A stretch of 64,000 nt of DNA from Azadirachta indica (lineage: Eukaryota > Streptophyta > Magnoliopsida > Sapindales > Meliaceae), in NCBI GenBank assembly GCA_022749755.1, contig CM040444.1, positions 6,947,009-7,011,008 of the forward strand. The letters are read 5' to 3'. Below the pieces are notes generated by a model, which was given only the letters and a program-made list of their open reading frames with translations, had not been told where the DNA came from and ran no database searches. The translations under genes and the position numbers were made by a program. Numbering within the stretch: position 1 is the first letter of the stretch; each line of letters opens with the position of its first letter. This document shows positions 22,576 through 34,172 of the stretch, in pieces.

Positions 22576-23633
22576 TATTAGAATTAAAATTAGACTTTTT
22601 TAGTTTTACTAAGTTTAATATTAAGTATATTTCTAGTGTAAGTATTATTAGTCTTTTCCTAATTTGTTAAGGATTTATAAGTCCTAGTTTATGTTGTTTT
22701 TTTATTTCAAAGTATATAAAGGCATGTCATGTACTTAATTTATAATTCAAGAGAGATTCAATATAAGTTTATTTTCTTAACATGGTATCAAAGCAAGTTT
22801 AATCTTAGGTTTGAGAATTGTACAAGAAAATTTTTGATAGTCATGATGTGCTACCTTATATAGTGGTTACTAAGTATAATTTAGTTTCTCGCAAAAAAAA
22901 ATATTTGGAGAAATCATTAAAAAAAAAAGGACTAAGAACCTTAATCTAGTTATGGTATTGTTGACGGGTATTGTTGAAAGCGCTATTCACGGATACTGTT
23001 CATAGGGTTATAGCAAAGTACTGTTCATTGGTTCCTGGTTCTTTATATGATTGCTCGTTTGTGTACTACTACTTGCCTATGGAAAGGCTTAATCAATATT
23101 TTTCATGTATAGAAAGGCACTATCAATATTCTTCGTCTATCAGTATTCTTCACCTACAAAAAGGGACAATTAGTATTCTTCGTCTATAAGAAGGCACAGT
23201 CAGCATTGTTTGCCTACAAAAAGGCACAGTTAGTACTCTTTGCTTATAAAAAGGTACAGTAAGTACTATTTGTTTAGAAAAAGGCATAGTTAGTAATCAA
23301 CCTACGAAAGGCACAATATTGCCTCTTGAAGGCACAAGTGAATTTCTGTTATTTTTTTATGTTTTCAGATTTTCTTCTCAATTTCATTAGCTTTCAAAAT
23401 TTAAGCTTGCTAAACCATCTTAAGTTTGAGGAGAACTGTTAGAAGTAAAATCAGACTTATTTAGTTTTACTAGGTTTAATATTAAGTATATTTTTAGTTT
23501 AAGTATTATTAGTCTTTTCTTAATTTGTTAAGAATTCTTAACTTATGTTACTTTATTATTTTAGCCTATATAAAGGTATGTCATATAATTAATTTATTCA
23601 AGAGAGATTCATTATAAGTTTATTTCTTCAACA
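22576..23633 (+). mobile_element. TRIM mini-retrotransposon, copy 1
   Basis: Two LTRs of 207 bp (22576-22782) and 197 bp (23437-23633) share the start T[A/G]TTAGAA-TAAAAT, an internal TATATAAAGGCATGTCAT box, and the end TTATTTTCTTAACA/TTATTTCTTCAACA. The primer-binding-like TGGTATCAAAGC follows the first LTR directly (22783), and a purine tract GTTTGAGGAGAAC precedes the second. Flanks AAAAG and AAAGG suggest a 5-bp target duplication with one change. The interior (about 650 bp) has no gag or pol. It holds a GGCACAGTTAGTACTCTT-type repeat of about 34 bp at 23075-23330. Size and structure fit a TRIM. A second copy lies at 38929-39929. Confidence 0.85.
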
Positions 23634-24743
23634 AAAGGAAAGAGGAGGGAAAAAGGAATTAGGGTAACTTTCCTTGGCCAATCAAAATCAAGGAAAACCC
23701 CCATATAAATTCATGATTTTCTCCATGTTGAAAAAGGGTTATTCTCTTTTTATTTTTCCAATCTCCTCTCTAAAAAACCTAAGAACTTGTCTTCTCCATA
23801 GGTTTATGGCATTTTACTACTATTTTTCTACTATTTTCTACATTATTGACACTCTCTTCACCACATTAACTCTATTTCTGTATTATTTGAGTAATTCCCA
23901 TGGTCATTTGCACCTTCATATGCCTTTTTCATCTTCTTTTTCTTATGATATAAGAGATAAGGCCATCTAAGCCAAAAATACTCCCTCAAGCTATTGACTT
24001 TAGTGTCAGAGTAGGCTTGTCAAACCTAGTCTAGCATCCCCCTTCTGACCATGTATTCTCTTTCAGATAGATGACCTTTTAGAGTCAGGCATACCTTCTC
24101 AACAGGGATTCAGAGTAAAAAAGTTACATTTTGGATTGGTCCAATGCATAGAAAACTATATAGCAACATTTTAGAACCTTCTTAGGGTTGGATTTGGGCG
24201 AGGCTGGGTATAAACAGCTGAGCTTAGACTGTTGACTGAGTATTGAAATCCAGCTCAGACACTAGATCACCCAGTACTTAACCTCACCAAGCTGATACAA
24301 TTTTCCCACATCAACAGAGAGGATGATGTGAAGGTTCAGAAGGAGAAGCATGTGAATGATTTAGAATCTTCGGTAAATGAGATTATTATTTGTTTTTATA
24401 TTACCAATTTAACATTCACTCAATATACATTTATGGTTGATGTTGCAAGCAAAAAAAGCAATTACAAATAAAAGAAAGATAAGTTTGGGCCAATAACCAA
24501 CACAACAAAAGAGTGTCTTTAAAACTTGTGTGAAATATATTGATACTACACACAAGACAAAAGCTCCAACATGCCTACTAAGCTTGAAGAAAACCAATAA
24601 AAAGTCCAATTTAGGAGAAGGAAAGTACAAAACTAGTGATGCCAATGTGGATAATAAGAGATGCAACGATTATACATATGAAAAGGGATTCAAACATGGA
24701 TATATTTACGAAGATGTGTGACCGATTATTGTCGACTAATAAA
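23634..24743. other. Gene-free region, possibly part of the following Ulp1-type transposon
   Basis: No motif recognised. The right part may be degraded sequence of the transposon whose protease domain begins near 24744. Confidence 0.3.
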
Positions 24744-25969
24744 GCTATTTCATATGTATTAGATGATGACATCTATGGATAACCTTCTACAACTTTTGTT
24801 AGGAGAGAAGAATGTGCTACCATAATTTATATGAGAGAAACAAATGCCAACAATGTGCATTTATGGTTCGCATAAGTAGGAATAACTTGTATGATTAATG
24901 GTTAATATTTTTTTCTATCTAATACTTAAAGTTCAGAGGAAATTGTTAGTATCATTGCTTGCTTCTTTCTTTCTAATAGGTACTTGAATGAGAAAAGAAA
25001 GAAATGGCATAAGCCACAAGAGTTGGATTCATTAATCTTAGCAGTGTATCTATTGCAAATGATACACAGGCTAGTAGAATGTGTGATGATAGGTGTCATG
25101 CAGTTGCAAGCACATTAGAGCACTTGAGGTAATACTAGGTAGTTTTTATGCCTTACAATCTAGGGTATAACTTTTACTTTTAGTTTAATAGCCCTAACAT
25201 CTAATGCATTTTTTTTTTAATAAGCTTCGATTTGCAAATTCCATTAGATTTTGGTTGTTATTGATCCATCAATAAAGGCAACATACAATTTAGATCCCCT
25301 GAGAGAAAGCCAGGTTCTAATATATGAGAACTAGTAAACAGGTAAGCTATAACTTAATTTTCTTGAGGGAAATCGTTTTAAACATTGTTATAAATTCATC
25401 ACCCAATTATATACATACTCGTATTTACATGAACATTACAATTTTTGCTACTACTGAATGTAATAATAAAAAGAAAATATAAATGTGCAATTAACTACTA
25501 TTAAGGTATTGAAAATTATGCTTTAATTCTATTTGTATATATTTATGTATATTTGAAAAGTTGCATAAATATTGAATTATATGAAGCATAAATACATACA
25601 TATAAACCAAAGGTATTTTGGCAACTTGACAAGTCTAAACTAAAACATAAGGGATGGTTATTGTGTCTCATAGTACAAGCATTAATTTTCATGTCAAACA
25701 AACCCCAAGGCAACCAGGGTTAATGGAATGCAGATATTGTGTTATGCTATATATTGAAGATATTGTGGATAATAGATGTTTAATTATAGAGGATGTAAGT
25801 GTTGTGATATATTAAATATGCTTACAATATCTATATATTCATTTATTTCAACTCATGAACTAATATGAATTGATGACATTTGTAGTTTAAAGATAAAGAG
25901 AGTTACATTGAGGAACAAATAGATGGTACTCAGATAGCATGGGCTAGTTTTGTTTCTAACTCGATTTGA
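24744..25969 (+). pseudogene. Ulp1-like (C48) cysteine protease remnant of a plant DNA transposon
   Basis: Decayed coding pieces in order resemble the C-terminal Ulp1 domain of plant transposon proteins. At 24744: AISYVLDDDIYG, PSTTFVRREECATIIYMRE and NNVHLWFA. Near 25046: SIANDTQASRMCDDRCHAVA, followed by a GTAATA donor-like site. At 25242: H-stop-ILVVIDPSIKATYNLDPL, the catalytic HW-x-L box with TGG changed to TAG at 25245-25247, then the Asp region. At 25727: MECRYCVMLYIEDIVDN, the catalytic ECG-Y box. At 25890: SYIEEQIDGTQIAWASFV and a stop at 25967. Introns seem to separate the pieces. Such domains occur in Mutator-like (KI) and CACTA elements; which kind this is cannot be settled. Confidence 0.65.
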
Positions 25970-26030
25970 AGTAGTAGTTTGGCAACATAGGTAAATATGA
26001 GCGCTATTCTTTATGTTTTATTTTTAATTA

Positions 26031-26420
26031 CATGGTATGATTATGGATGGACTTGATTTGGTGTTTACTTATTAGATGATCACTTTCATTAAATTGTTAG
26101 AAATTGTTATGTAAGATTAGAATCTATTTAGTTGCATTGCTTTGGCCATTGTGGTAATTGAATGCAGTTTTTATTTACTTCAATGGAAATGATTTCAGAT
26201 TTTAGGGTTGTGGCTGAAATTAACATGGTGTGGTTATGGATGGATTTGATTTGATATTTATTTATTGGATTATTGCTTTCATTAAATTGTTAGGAATTGC
26301 TACATATGATTGAATTAGCTAGTTATGTCAATTTCACAATTATGGTTGTAGATTGAATGTAGTTTTTAGTTGCTTTAATGGAGATGATTTCATATTTTAA
26401 GGTTGTGGCTAAAGTTAGCA
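26031..26420. repeat. Two-copy tandem repeat, period 193 bp
   Basis: CATGGTATGATTATGGATGG at 26031 and CATGGTGTGGTTATGGATGG at 26224 open two copies. Each continues through TTTCATTAAATTGTTAG, GAATG(C/T)AGTTTTTA and GATGATTTCA(G/T)ATTTTA blocks. A third start, GCATGATATTGAC, appears at about 26418. Non-coding, just after the Ulp1 remnant. Confidence 0.65.
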
Positions 26421-26697
26421 TGATATTGACAAAGTTAGATATTTATACATTAATTTTTTTTTTTTTTGCAAATTTAAATGATTTTGTTTAAGGTTAGCCA
26501 TTTCAAATTTATGCAAAATAAGAAAAAAGAGCTACCTTGACAAAAGAGTTAATTTTCAATTTGTATATCATAATTTATTGATATTTACATGACATATTTT
26601 ACATTAAATATTATACAATCGATTTCAATTTATATTGATGAGTACTAACTTTTATTATTTTTGGGTTCGAATAGGGGTAGATGAACGTTGTTGAGTA

Positions 26698-26880
26698 CAC
26701 TATTAGAAAAATGGTCATTGCTGACGTTGAGTTAGTATTAGTGATATGCTTTAATGACAATAATTTAGAATAACGTAGTAGCCCCAACCAATAATCGATG
26801 ATAACAAATAAAATATCACGACAAAAGTATTAATATCTAGTGTGCCTGAGAAACCAGTAACTTATTAAGACTATGGTAAC
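26698..26880 (+). mobile_element. Possible left terminus of a CACTA-like element
   Basis: CACTATTAGAAAAATGGTC at 26698, followed by AGTTAGTATTAGTGATATG, resembles a CACTA-type terminus. No matching right end was located and no transposase follows. Kept only as a possible remnant. Confidence 0.3.
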
Positions 26881-29799
26881 AAGATGCATTGTTACCAAAA
26901 AGATCTATAATTTTTTATTTCATTGTATTTGAAAACATTGATGTGTTTATAATGTCAAAATAGGTTGGATTTGTATGATATTACTAATTTGCTAATACAA
27001 TATTAATACCAATAAACAATTTCTAAAATTAAAAATAAAATTAGTTTTTATTTTTAATATTATTATCCCTATTTATTTTCCAAATATCAAATTTATTAAA
27101 ACTATTATTAATATAATAATAAAAATTGACCTGTAACATAAATGTTGTAAATTAAGCATTGAAAAATATGTCTAATTTAAGACACATTTCAATAACTTAC
27201 AAGAATTCAATAATAAGGATAAGTATTATCAACCCATCTCTGATTAAATTCTGAGCCCAAACTTAAAAACTATTTCATACAAACATATAGCATCTATTTA
27301 TCTTATTTCCAATCAAGTAATCCCACAATCTTTACTTCAATTCTGGGCAAAAGAAAAGCACAAAAAATATGTTAAGATCATCTTCTTTTGGTTTGAGATG
27401 AAACTGAGAATTATTTTTTTCGAAGAAAAAAAAGCAAGTGCAAAACTGGACCAAATATTAACAAAGAAAATAAAAATATATTAGTAGGGAAAGGAAAATA
27501 ATCTACACATATATAATCAGAAACCACTTAGACAAACTAATGTGCACAAATAAAAAAATTACAAGCACACTCAGCAACGAGCATCGTACAAATTATGCAT
27601 TATTATAAACTGTCTAAGAAACTCTACAATTGCAATGAAATGTATACAATTATGTCAAATAAAAAAAAAATTTAGTTCATTTATTTGAAATTCCCACAAC
27701 TCATAACCTGATTGTGAAGTTAAACTTATAAGTGAATTTGAAGTAACAAGCATGCATTCTCACCTGGAAATTTCCCCTTATAAATGCTTTCTACACTAGT
27801 CCCTGCACATAAAAATGAAATTGTTAAGCCAATCAAATCCAAGAAATTAATAACTTGAAACTAGATTTCATAGAAAAAATGAACAACAAATCTGTCAGAA
27901 GTATTGTTCCACCTAAAATTCATAATTGCACTTGGTTGGTTGATATATTAATAAAAATCTAAACCTAGTCAGAAGTATATAAAGATGGAACTTAATCTAA
28001 AAGATTATATCAAATTCTGTCTATAATGGGAAAGGAACAAATTGTTTCCTAAAATTAAAATAATACACACACACATATATACGTTTATAAGAAAGAAGGC
28101 CATGAAATAAAGTTAAAACATAGAAAAAAAAAATAAGATGGTTGTAGAAAAAGTATGTTTGAAAGCATGCTGATCTGTCTATCATAATTTGTGCTGCACT
28201 AATGATGCAGTGAGAATGTACCTAAACCTTGAATCCAATAGAAATAAAATAAAAAGAATTCCTCACCTCGAATGAATCAATGGAAGCAATCTTAGCAACA
28301 GAAGAAACAATACAAATGCCAATTTTCTAACAAAACAGAGGTGTTCCCAAACATTACCTTAAACAAAAACAAAGATTGATTATAATCTTTATATTTGCAG
28401 CAAAAAGAAAGCAGCAACTTGTAATCTCAAATGCAAAAAGTTTAATTTGGAAATGCAGCATAAGTTGGAACACAAAGTAAAGAGTACTTGCAGAATAATC
28501 TCTCACATATAAAGCCCTTCTGGCACCTCTTCTTTCTTCTTGAACCCACCTTTTCCTTTGCTTTCTTAAAATCTGCATGGTCACCGGAACCATAGAAATC
28601 CAAATATTAAGAGTCATCAAAATTAGTTTCAATGGAATCCTAAAGATGATTACATATTTAGATTTAAAAAGAGCAGGCCTTGCAAATGATATTATCACAG
28701 ATGGTCAATATTATTCAGGCGAAGCCAAATTCTCTGCATTTTTCCCAAGGGTACATGGAAAATTGACCACCCACACTCGTTCTCCATACAAATGCCTGTA
28801 GTTAAAGAGCTATATCGTGCCGTATGCTGAGAAACTTCAATTATGGGTACTTTTCTAATAGCTTAGTCCCTGTACAAATGCACAGAAATATGAATTACTG
28901 CAACCAAAATTATAGTTCAACAGCAGATTGTACTTCCAGAACAGAGGAACCAAACAATGACAGAAACGTCACACTAAATAAGTCATTGGTTCACTTGTTA
29001 AGCTCAGCGCTCTCTCAAAGCAAGTAAACCAGTTTCAGTACATATACTACATGTATAAATCGATTATTGCCACCAGCAATAGGGTGAACAAATAATAAAC
29101 ATAAAACTGCCATGCAGCAAATCATTCAAATAAGATACTTATTTTAATTAAGTAAATTAAAGTTTTTGGTCTCTTTTTCGAAAAAGAACATTTTCTTAGG
29201 CTTTTGTGTTTCTTATATCTTAATTTAATTATGTAATAGATCTTTAGGCTTGAATACTCCCAAGTGGGCTAGGTTTAAATTAATATATTGATTCGGTTCT
29301 GACTTAGGCTTAATTTTACTTTCCACACCACAACCTACAATGTGAGCTTCAACAAGTGGTTTGGGCCTATTAGTGTATACATTACTTGGCAAAAATGGAG
29401 CAATTTTAACTCTGAATTCAAGGTTAGTTTTTATATATGAACAAATATATGTATATATATATATATATAAAACAATTTCAAATTTTGTTTTAAATTCTAC
29501 ATGAAAGAAATCATCTTCAAATCCGACCATATTTTTATCACAACACTTGCTTCTACTAGTTTATAACTGATTTTTCCTCAAGCTTCTTTATCCATTCCAT
29601 GAAGTCTTTGGATACACTCTTTCATGTTCCTATCATGTTCTAATTTATGTAACATCTAACATAAGTCAACAATAGTATTCATTTTTTTAAAAATATTTAT
29701 CAATTATTAATTTTTAATAATGCATTCCTGAAGCTGATATTTTTTTGCAAATATGACATCCAGCTCTAATAGACAACAACAATCAGTCTTACAATTTCG
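26881..29799. other. Gene-free region with a TA microsatellite
   Basis: Open stretches at 28354-28698 (-) and 28577-28801 (+) overlap and neither resembles a known family. The minus strand at 28490-28580 has a Lys/Arg-rich segment between acceptor-like (CCATGCAG) and donor-like (GCAAGTACT) sites, which could be an isolated exon but is unassigned. A TA dinucleotide run lies at 29446-29469. Confidence 0.35.
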
Positions 29800-30430
29800 A
29801 CGGCAAGTTAACATAATAGAAAATGATATTTGCTCTAATGTTTTGAATTAATACAATACTTATTTTAGATCAATTTTGACTACTACTAGTATTCTGTTGT
29901 CCGAAATATAATTTTATGTTAAAAAAATGAAATAAAGCCATCAAAATTATTATAATATATTTTACCGAAAATTTCAATAATTTAACACATTATAAAGTAA
30001 TATCGGAACCAACATTTTTCCTAATATTTATAAATCTATTGGACTTCAATTTCAACCATATTTGAGATCCCACCAAAAATAAAATTTTATTGACAATAGC
30101 AATTTATCATAATAAAAAAATAACATTTGCACCAAAACTTGTTACCATTTTTTTAATATGATTTTGATTTCAGTTTTTGACTAAAACTGATATCCCGTCA
30201 AAAAAAAAAAAAATTATACTTAACAGTAATTTATGATAGTCAAAGTAATACTAGCGCCAAAGTTTTTCCCCAATTTTTTATATGATATTAATTTCAAAAT
30301 TTTGACGGTCTTGTAATATCTTATAGACAGTAAAATTTTATTTTCGACAGCAATTTATCGTAGTTAGAAAAGTTTACTGGCCCTTTTGTTTCCCAATTTT
30401 TTTTATATCATTTAACTTCAAGTTCTACCA
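29800..30430. repeat. Tandem repeat array, period about 125 bp
   Basis: Copies carry GACGGCAATTTATCGTAGT-, GCACCAAAACTTTTTCCCAATTTTTTATATGAT- and TTTGACTACTA/TATCCCGTC-like boxes. The AATTTATC box recurs at 30101, 30228 and 30352 (spacings 127 and 124), with more diverged copies near 29800 and 29975. This looks like a subterminal or internal satellite of a transposon. No coding potential. Confidence 0.65.
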
Positions 30431-30858
30431 TTCATCCCCTAGACATGTATTGCCGTTTATACCTTTAAATGATTAAAAATGTTTTGAAGAATCAAAACAC
30501 AACCCCAAATGAGCAAATTTATATTGCTCACCTCCAAATTGAAATTATTTCCATCACAAATGCATCAATATAGCTCTTATTCTGATTGTTTTGTGTTTGT
30601 GTAGATCTTTCTTATCCATTTTACGCTAATCTTATGTTTTTGAACTCGAATTTGATCTTTTAGCTTTCTACTAATCTCGTTTCAGGTGCCAAGCAATGCC
30701 ATATAGAGTTTAAGAAGTAATAAAATATCAATTTCTTATTCTTTAATATTTAAGGAATAATCCAAGTTCATTTAGTTTTAATTCTGTTTCTGAGTTTAAT
30801 ATATACAAAATAAAATCTCAATTCTTTATTTTTATTTTTTAATTTTAGAAAGTCGGAT
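30431..30858. other. Gene-free region
   Basis: Near 30483-30525 the minus strand carries a GGGGTTGTGTTTTGATTCTTCAAAACATT-like box similar to the 0.69-kb unit at 430-2445, hinting that a copy of that unit spans 30480-31815 around the MITE. Otherwise nothing was seen. Confidence 0.35.
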
Positions 30859-31492
30859 TAGGGATGGCAATGGGGCAGGGTGGGGGTAAGGAGGCATGCC
30901 CCACTCCCTACCTCGTTTTCTATTTTAACCTCCATTCCCTACCTCATTCCCCACTAAATTTAATGGGATGGGGACGAAAAATCGCCATACGGGGAATGAG
31001 TTCCTCATTCTCATATAAATTTCCCATTATATATTATTTTTATAAATTAATTTTAATAATATAAGAATTTAATTAAGTTAAATAAAATATTATTAATATA
31101 TTATTAGAAATACAATATATGATCTCTTTTAATTTTTAATCTTTTACTTTTTATTTGTATATTCTATTTTTTATAGCATTAATTCATGACTCCATAATTT
31201 TTTATTATTAATTACATTTAATTATAATATATAATTTTAGAAATTATAACATAAAATTAAATTTACATATATAAAATTTAATTTATAAATTATAATATAT
31301 TTATATTATATTTTATTGGAGAGTAGGGTGGGGGTACGGTGAGGAGAGGTAAACCAATTCCTATCCCATTGATAAATTAGGGATTAATTTATCCCCATTC
31401 CACGTCCTATTTCCCGAAATTTATCTAAATTTTCCTCTATTGGGGGTGGACCCCGTAAGTTTGGAGCCCCGTAAGAAATTTTGCCATCTCTA
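30859..31492. mobile_element. hAT-type MITE
   Basis: The ends are TAGGGATGGCAATGGGG and, at the right, TTTGCCATCTCTA, the well-known inverted ends of a plant hAT MITE group. G/C-rich subterminal stretches (GGCAGGGTGGGGGTAAGG; TGGGGGTGGACCCCG) flank a very AT-rich core. The flanks AGTCGGAT (30851-30858) and GGTTGGAT (31493-31500) match at 6 of 8 positions, consistent with an old 8-bp target duplication. No open reading frame of note. Length 634 bp. Confidence 0.8.
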
Positions 31493-31689
31493 GGTTGGAT
31501 TGATTTACCTTTTATTTTAATTTCGAACTTTTTTGTTTAAAAAATTCGAATTAATTTAAAATATAGGTTACAAAGGCTGGTAACCGTAGTTGTTGCTAGT
31601 CAATCATTCAATTTCGTATAAAACTTATTTTCAATTTCAAATTTTACCAAATTAACGTTGCCATTCTGATGATAACGATGATACAAAAT

Positions 31690-31815
31690 TTGTTAAAAAA
31701 AAAATGCATCATTTTTTTTTTTTTACCTCTTTCGATCTCACAACCCCTTGTCCTGTGCCTCAACCATAACTTAATAGTAATTTTTTAAAAATTAAAAAGA
31801 AACCAAAATTTAGTT
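31690..31815 (-). repeat. Inverted partial copy of the 0.69-kb repeat unit
   Basis: The minus strand reads AAACTAAATTTTGGTTTCTTTTTAATTTTT, then TTATGGTTGAGGCAC, TTGTGAGATCGAAAGAGGTAA and ATGCATTTTTTTTT, in the same order as the unit at 430-2445. As at CXE-A, it abuts the upstream side of a truncated CXE fragment. Confidence 0.65.
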
Positions 31816-32066
31816 TTCTCAAGGGATGTTCCCGTTAACCAATCAAACAACGTCTGGGCCTGTATATATATTCCTTGCTCCCATAATCATCTTCAACCAC
31901 TCAAACTTATCCTCTTCCTATTGTCCACTTATTGACCCGTGAACATTGGTGCATTACGTCTGGGTCTATATATATATTCCTTACCGCTCATCATCATCAT
32001 CAAGCACTAAGATTCATCCTCTTCCTATTGTCTACTTGCATTGACCTGTAAACATAGGTGCATTAG
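31816..32066 (+). pseudogene. CXE-derived fragment, duplicated in tandem (106-bp unit)
   Basis: From 31825 the plus strand reads DVPVNQSNNVWACIYIPC, equivalent to CXE-B residues 55-72, and then loses the frame. The part from GTCTGG onwards is repeated directly: 31852-31957 and 31958-32063, both ending GTAAACAT-like GGTGCATTA. It resembles CXE-A rather than CXE-C, and it lies about 100 bp upstream of the CXE-C start. Not functional. Confidence 0.7.
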
Positions 32067-32603
32067 TATTGTTTTATCTTCTAAGAAGAGCTTGGAGGAA
32101 AGAAAAAATAATCTAAATTAGTTTAAGCTTCTTAAGCAATATTGTTCATAAGTTGATCCAATATGCTAGAGGAATTTACCGCATCCCATTCAGCAATTGA
32201 TGCATACAAACTCCTTCAGATTGTTCCTAATGCTGATGGCGCGCTCACTCGCAAATACGACAATTATCCAAGCACTGCTGCCAAACTAGATCAAGGTGAC
32301 CACACGTTAATAGTTCTCTACAAAGATGTTCCCGTCAACCAATTAATCAATGCCTGGGTTCGTATATTCCTAGCTCATCAAGCACTTGATTCTTCGTTTA
32401 CCACAAAGCTTCCGCTACTAGTTCATTTCCATGGTGAAAGATTCCTTATCATAGCTGCAGCCACAAAAATATATCATGATTTTTTCTCAAATTTGCAGCC
32501 GAACTTCCTATTGTGATTATATCACTTGACTACAGGCTTGCCCCCTAATCATCGTCTGCCGACTGCTTACAACAATGCTATGGAAGTTTTGCACTGGATC
32601 AAC

Positions 32604-33150
32604 ACAACACGTTAGGACATACCCCGATCCCTCCTGCGAGTCTTGGAAGAATCTTGCTAGATACCTATACATTTCATCTGTAATCTTCTAAAAAACATCA
32701 CATAATAAAACTTGTAAATAATGTAAACAGCCCTAGGCGTCCATCATTACATGCATTAAGGCTTTGGGCCTCATTAAACATATATACATGACCATATACA
32801 TAATACAACATGCATAGAGTAGTCTCAATCTTATTTACTAAAACTGCGACCTGCACGAAATCTTGTGTAACCTAGATATAAATAAAGAAAATAAAGAATT
32901 AGCTCAATGAATGGATATAATTTAAAAGAAAATACTTTTTTATACATTATTATAAGACATCTTTAAATCATGCATAAACTAAAACATCATTTGCATAACA
33001 AGAAAGTCATTACTAGCAAGTCATATCGCACCTAACTAATACTTGGGAAAGTATCATACTTGATGGAATCATCATCTCCTAAGCAGGAAATTCATCTTCA
33101 ACCCAATTGCTTCGCGTCATTGCTCACGGGTGACATAATTCACTTTATGT

Positions 33151-33187
<37 letters not shown>

Positions 33188-33797
33188 ATATATACATTCA
33201 TAGGTCCCCGAGGACCTTAACCACATAATATGAGGAGTTAGGTAGATGCGAGGTGCTTTGAATGAACAAAAACAATATTTATACAAAGACAATCACTTTT
33301 AGTGCAACACATTCAAACATATATAAACACGTAATATTTTAAAATTATCCATTTGTGCCCAAATAGCTCAATCTTTGGAAAGCTTGGGGTATCTTAGGCT
33401 CTTCACCATTGCATTGCTTCTTAAAAACATAGGATTCGACAATTTATCGTTAAAACTAATTCAAAACCTGATACGTATCTCTAATTTCATAGTTACACCA
33501 TCGACTGATTTTCTGAATGTTAATTCAACTTTTCAATATCTTTTCCTATATTTTCCTTTGTGAAAAATTCTTCCTATTTTTCTTTTTCCCCTCTTTTCCT
33601 TTCTTTTTTCTTCACAGTTTCTTTTTCTTCCTTTCTTTCTCAACCTTAATTTGCTTCGATTCTATTTTCTTTCAATTTGCATAGTTAGAATGAAAACATG
33701 CAATTTATATGTAAACCACTACCCACCGCATCAAATATTATTATATTATTATTTTATTATTCTTTTGATACCTATTCGGCTTAGGTGTCTTACAATA
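32604..33797. mobile_element. LTR-like insertion in CXE-C (possible solo LTR)
   Basis: About 1.19 kb of non-coding sequence separates two colinear parts of CXE-C. It starts CGTTAGGACATACCCCGA and ends AGGTGTCTTACA, roughly inverted ends of the kind seen in some gypsy LTRs (TGT..ACACC / GGTGT..ACA). Flanking CAACA and CAATA might be a worn 5-bp target duplication. A TA/TG microsatellite lies inside at 33151-33194. No protein-coding domain was seen, so a solo LTR is the simplest reading; a short DNA transposon is the alternative. Confidence 0.5.
33151..33194. repeat. TA/TATG microsatellite
   Basis: A run of TA dinucleotides followed by TATG and TA units inside the insertion that splits CXE-C. 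Confidence 0.9.
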
Positions 33798-34172
33798 GAA
33801 GATGAATGGTTACAGAAATATGTCGATTTTTCTTGTTGTTTTCTAATGGGAGAAAATGTGGTTGGTAGTAAAGCTTACAAAGCAAGACTGTGTGTAGCTA
33901 CAAAGGTTGATAATCTATTGTCATCAAAGATGAAAGGGCCTATATTGAAGTTATCATTCTTTGGTGGGAATCAATAGGATTGAATATTCAAATTTCGAGT
34001 TGGAAACTAATCCTTTTTTTCCCTTTAGCATTAGTGATTTTCATTGCGGATCAGGGCTAACTATAATCATGAGATTGCAATCTAAAGGTAAGAGGTAGGT
34101 CAAAGCTCTTAGACCAATTCAAGTTGCTGGGATAGAAGGCATTAGTGATTGGGGGTAATGAGGATCTATTTA

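Larger units (their letters stand above)
32163..34172 (+). pseudogene. CXE-C: carboxylesterase pseudogene split by an insertion
   Basis: The first 354 bases from the ATG are open and match CXE-B from its start to about residue 112 (AYKLLQIVPNADGALTR; TTKLPLLVHFHG). The oxyanion motif HGGG is altered to HGER. A 1-bp deletion (TCAAATTTGCAG for TCAAATATTGCAG, near 32500) and a 1-bp insertion with a stop (GCCCCCTAA, near 32545) follow. Coding similarity breaks at about 32603 and resumes at about 33798 (DEWLQKYVDFSCCFLMG). There the nucleophile elbow reads GENVVG, so Ser is replaced by Asn. After several more lesions the match ends near 34172 at the GGN-x-D region, before the catalytic His. It is dead by several independent changes. 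Confidence 0.9.

Noticed and set aside
23075..23330. Regular GGCACAGTTAGTA-type repeats considered as a CRISPR-like or tRNA-like array
   Set aside because: They lie inside a TRIM with LTRs, primer-binding site and purine tract, recur in the second TRIM copy, and are degenerate with no spacer structure.
28354..28801. Overlapping open frames on both strands and a possible small exon with splice-like borders
   Set aside because: No recognisable family; splice-like sites are common by chance in AT-rich DNA; no further exons found around it.
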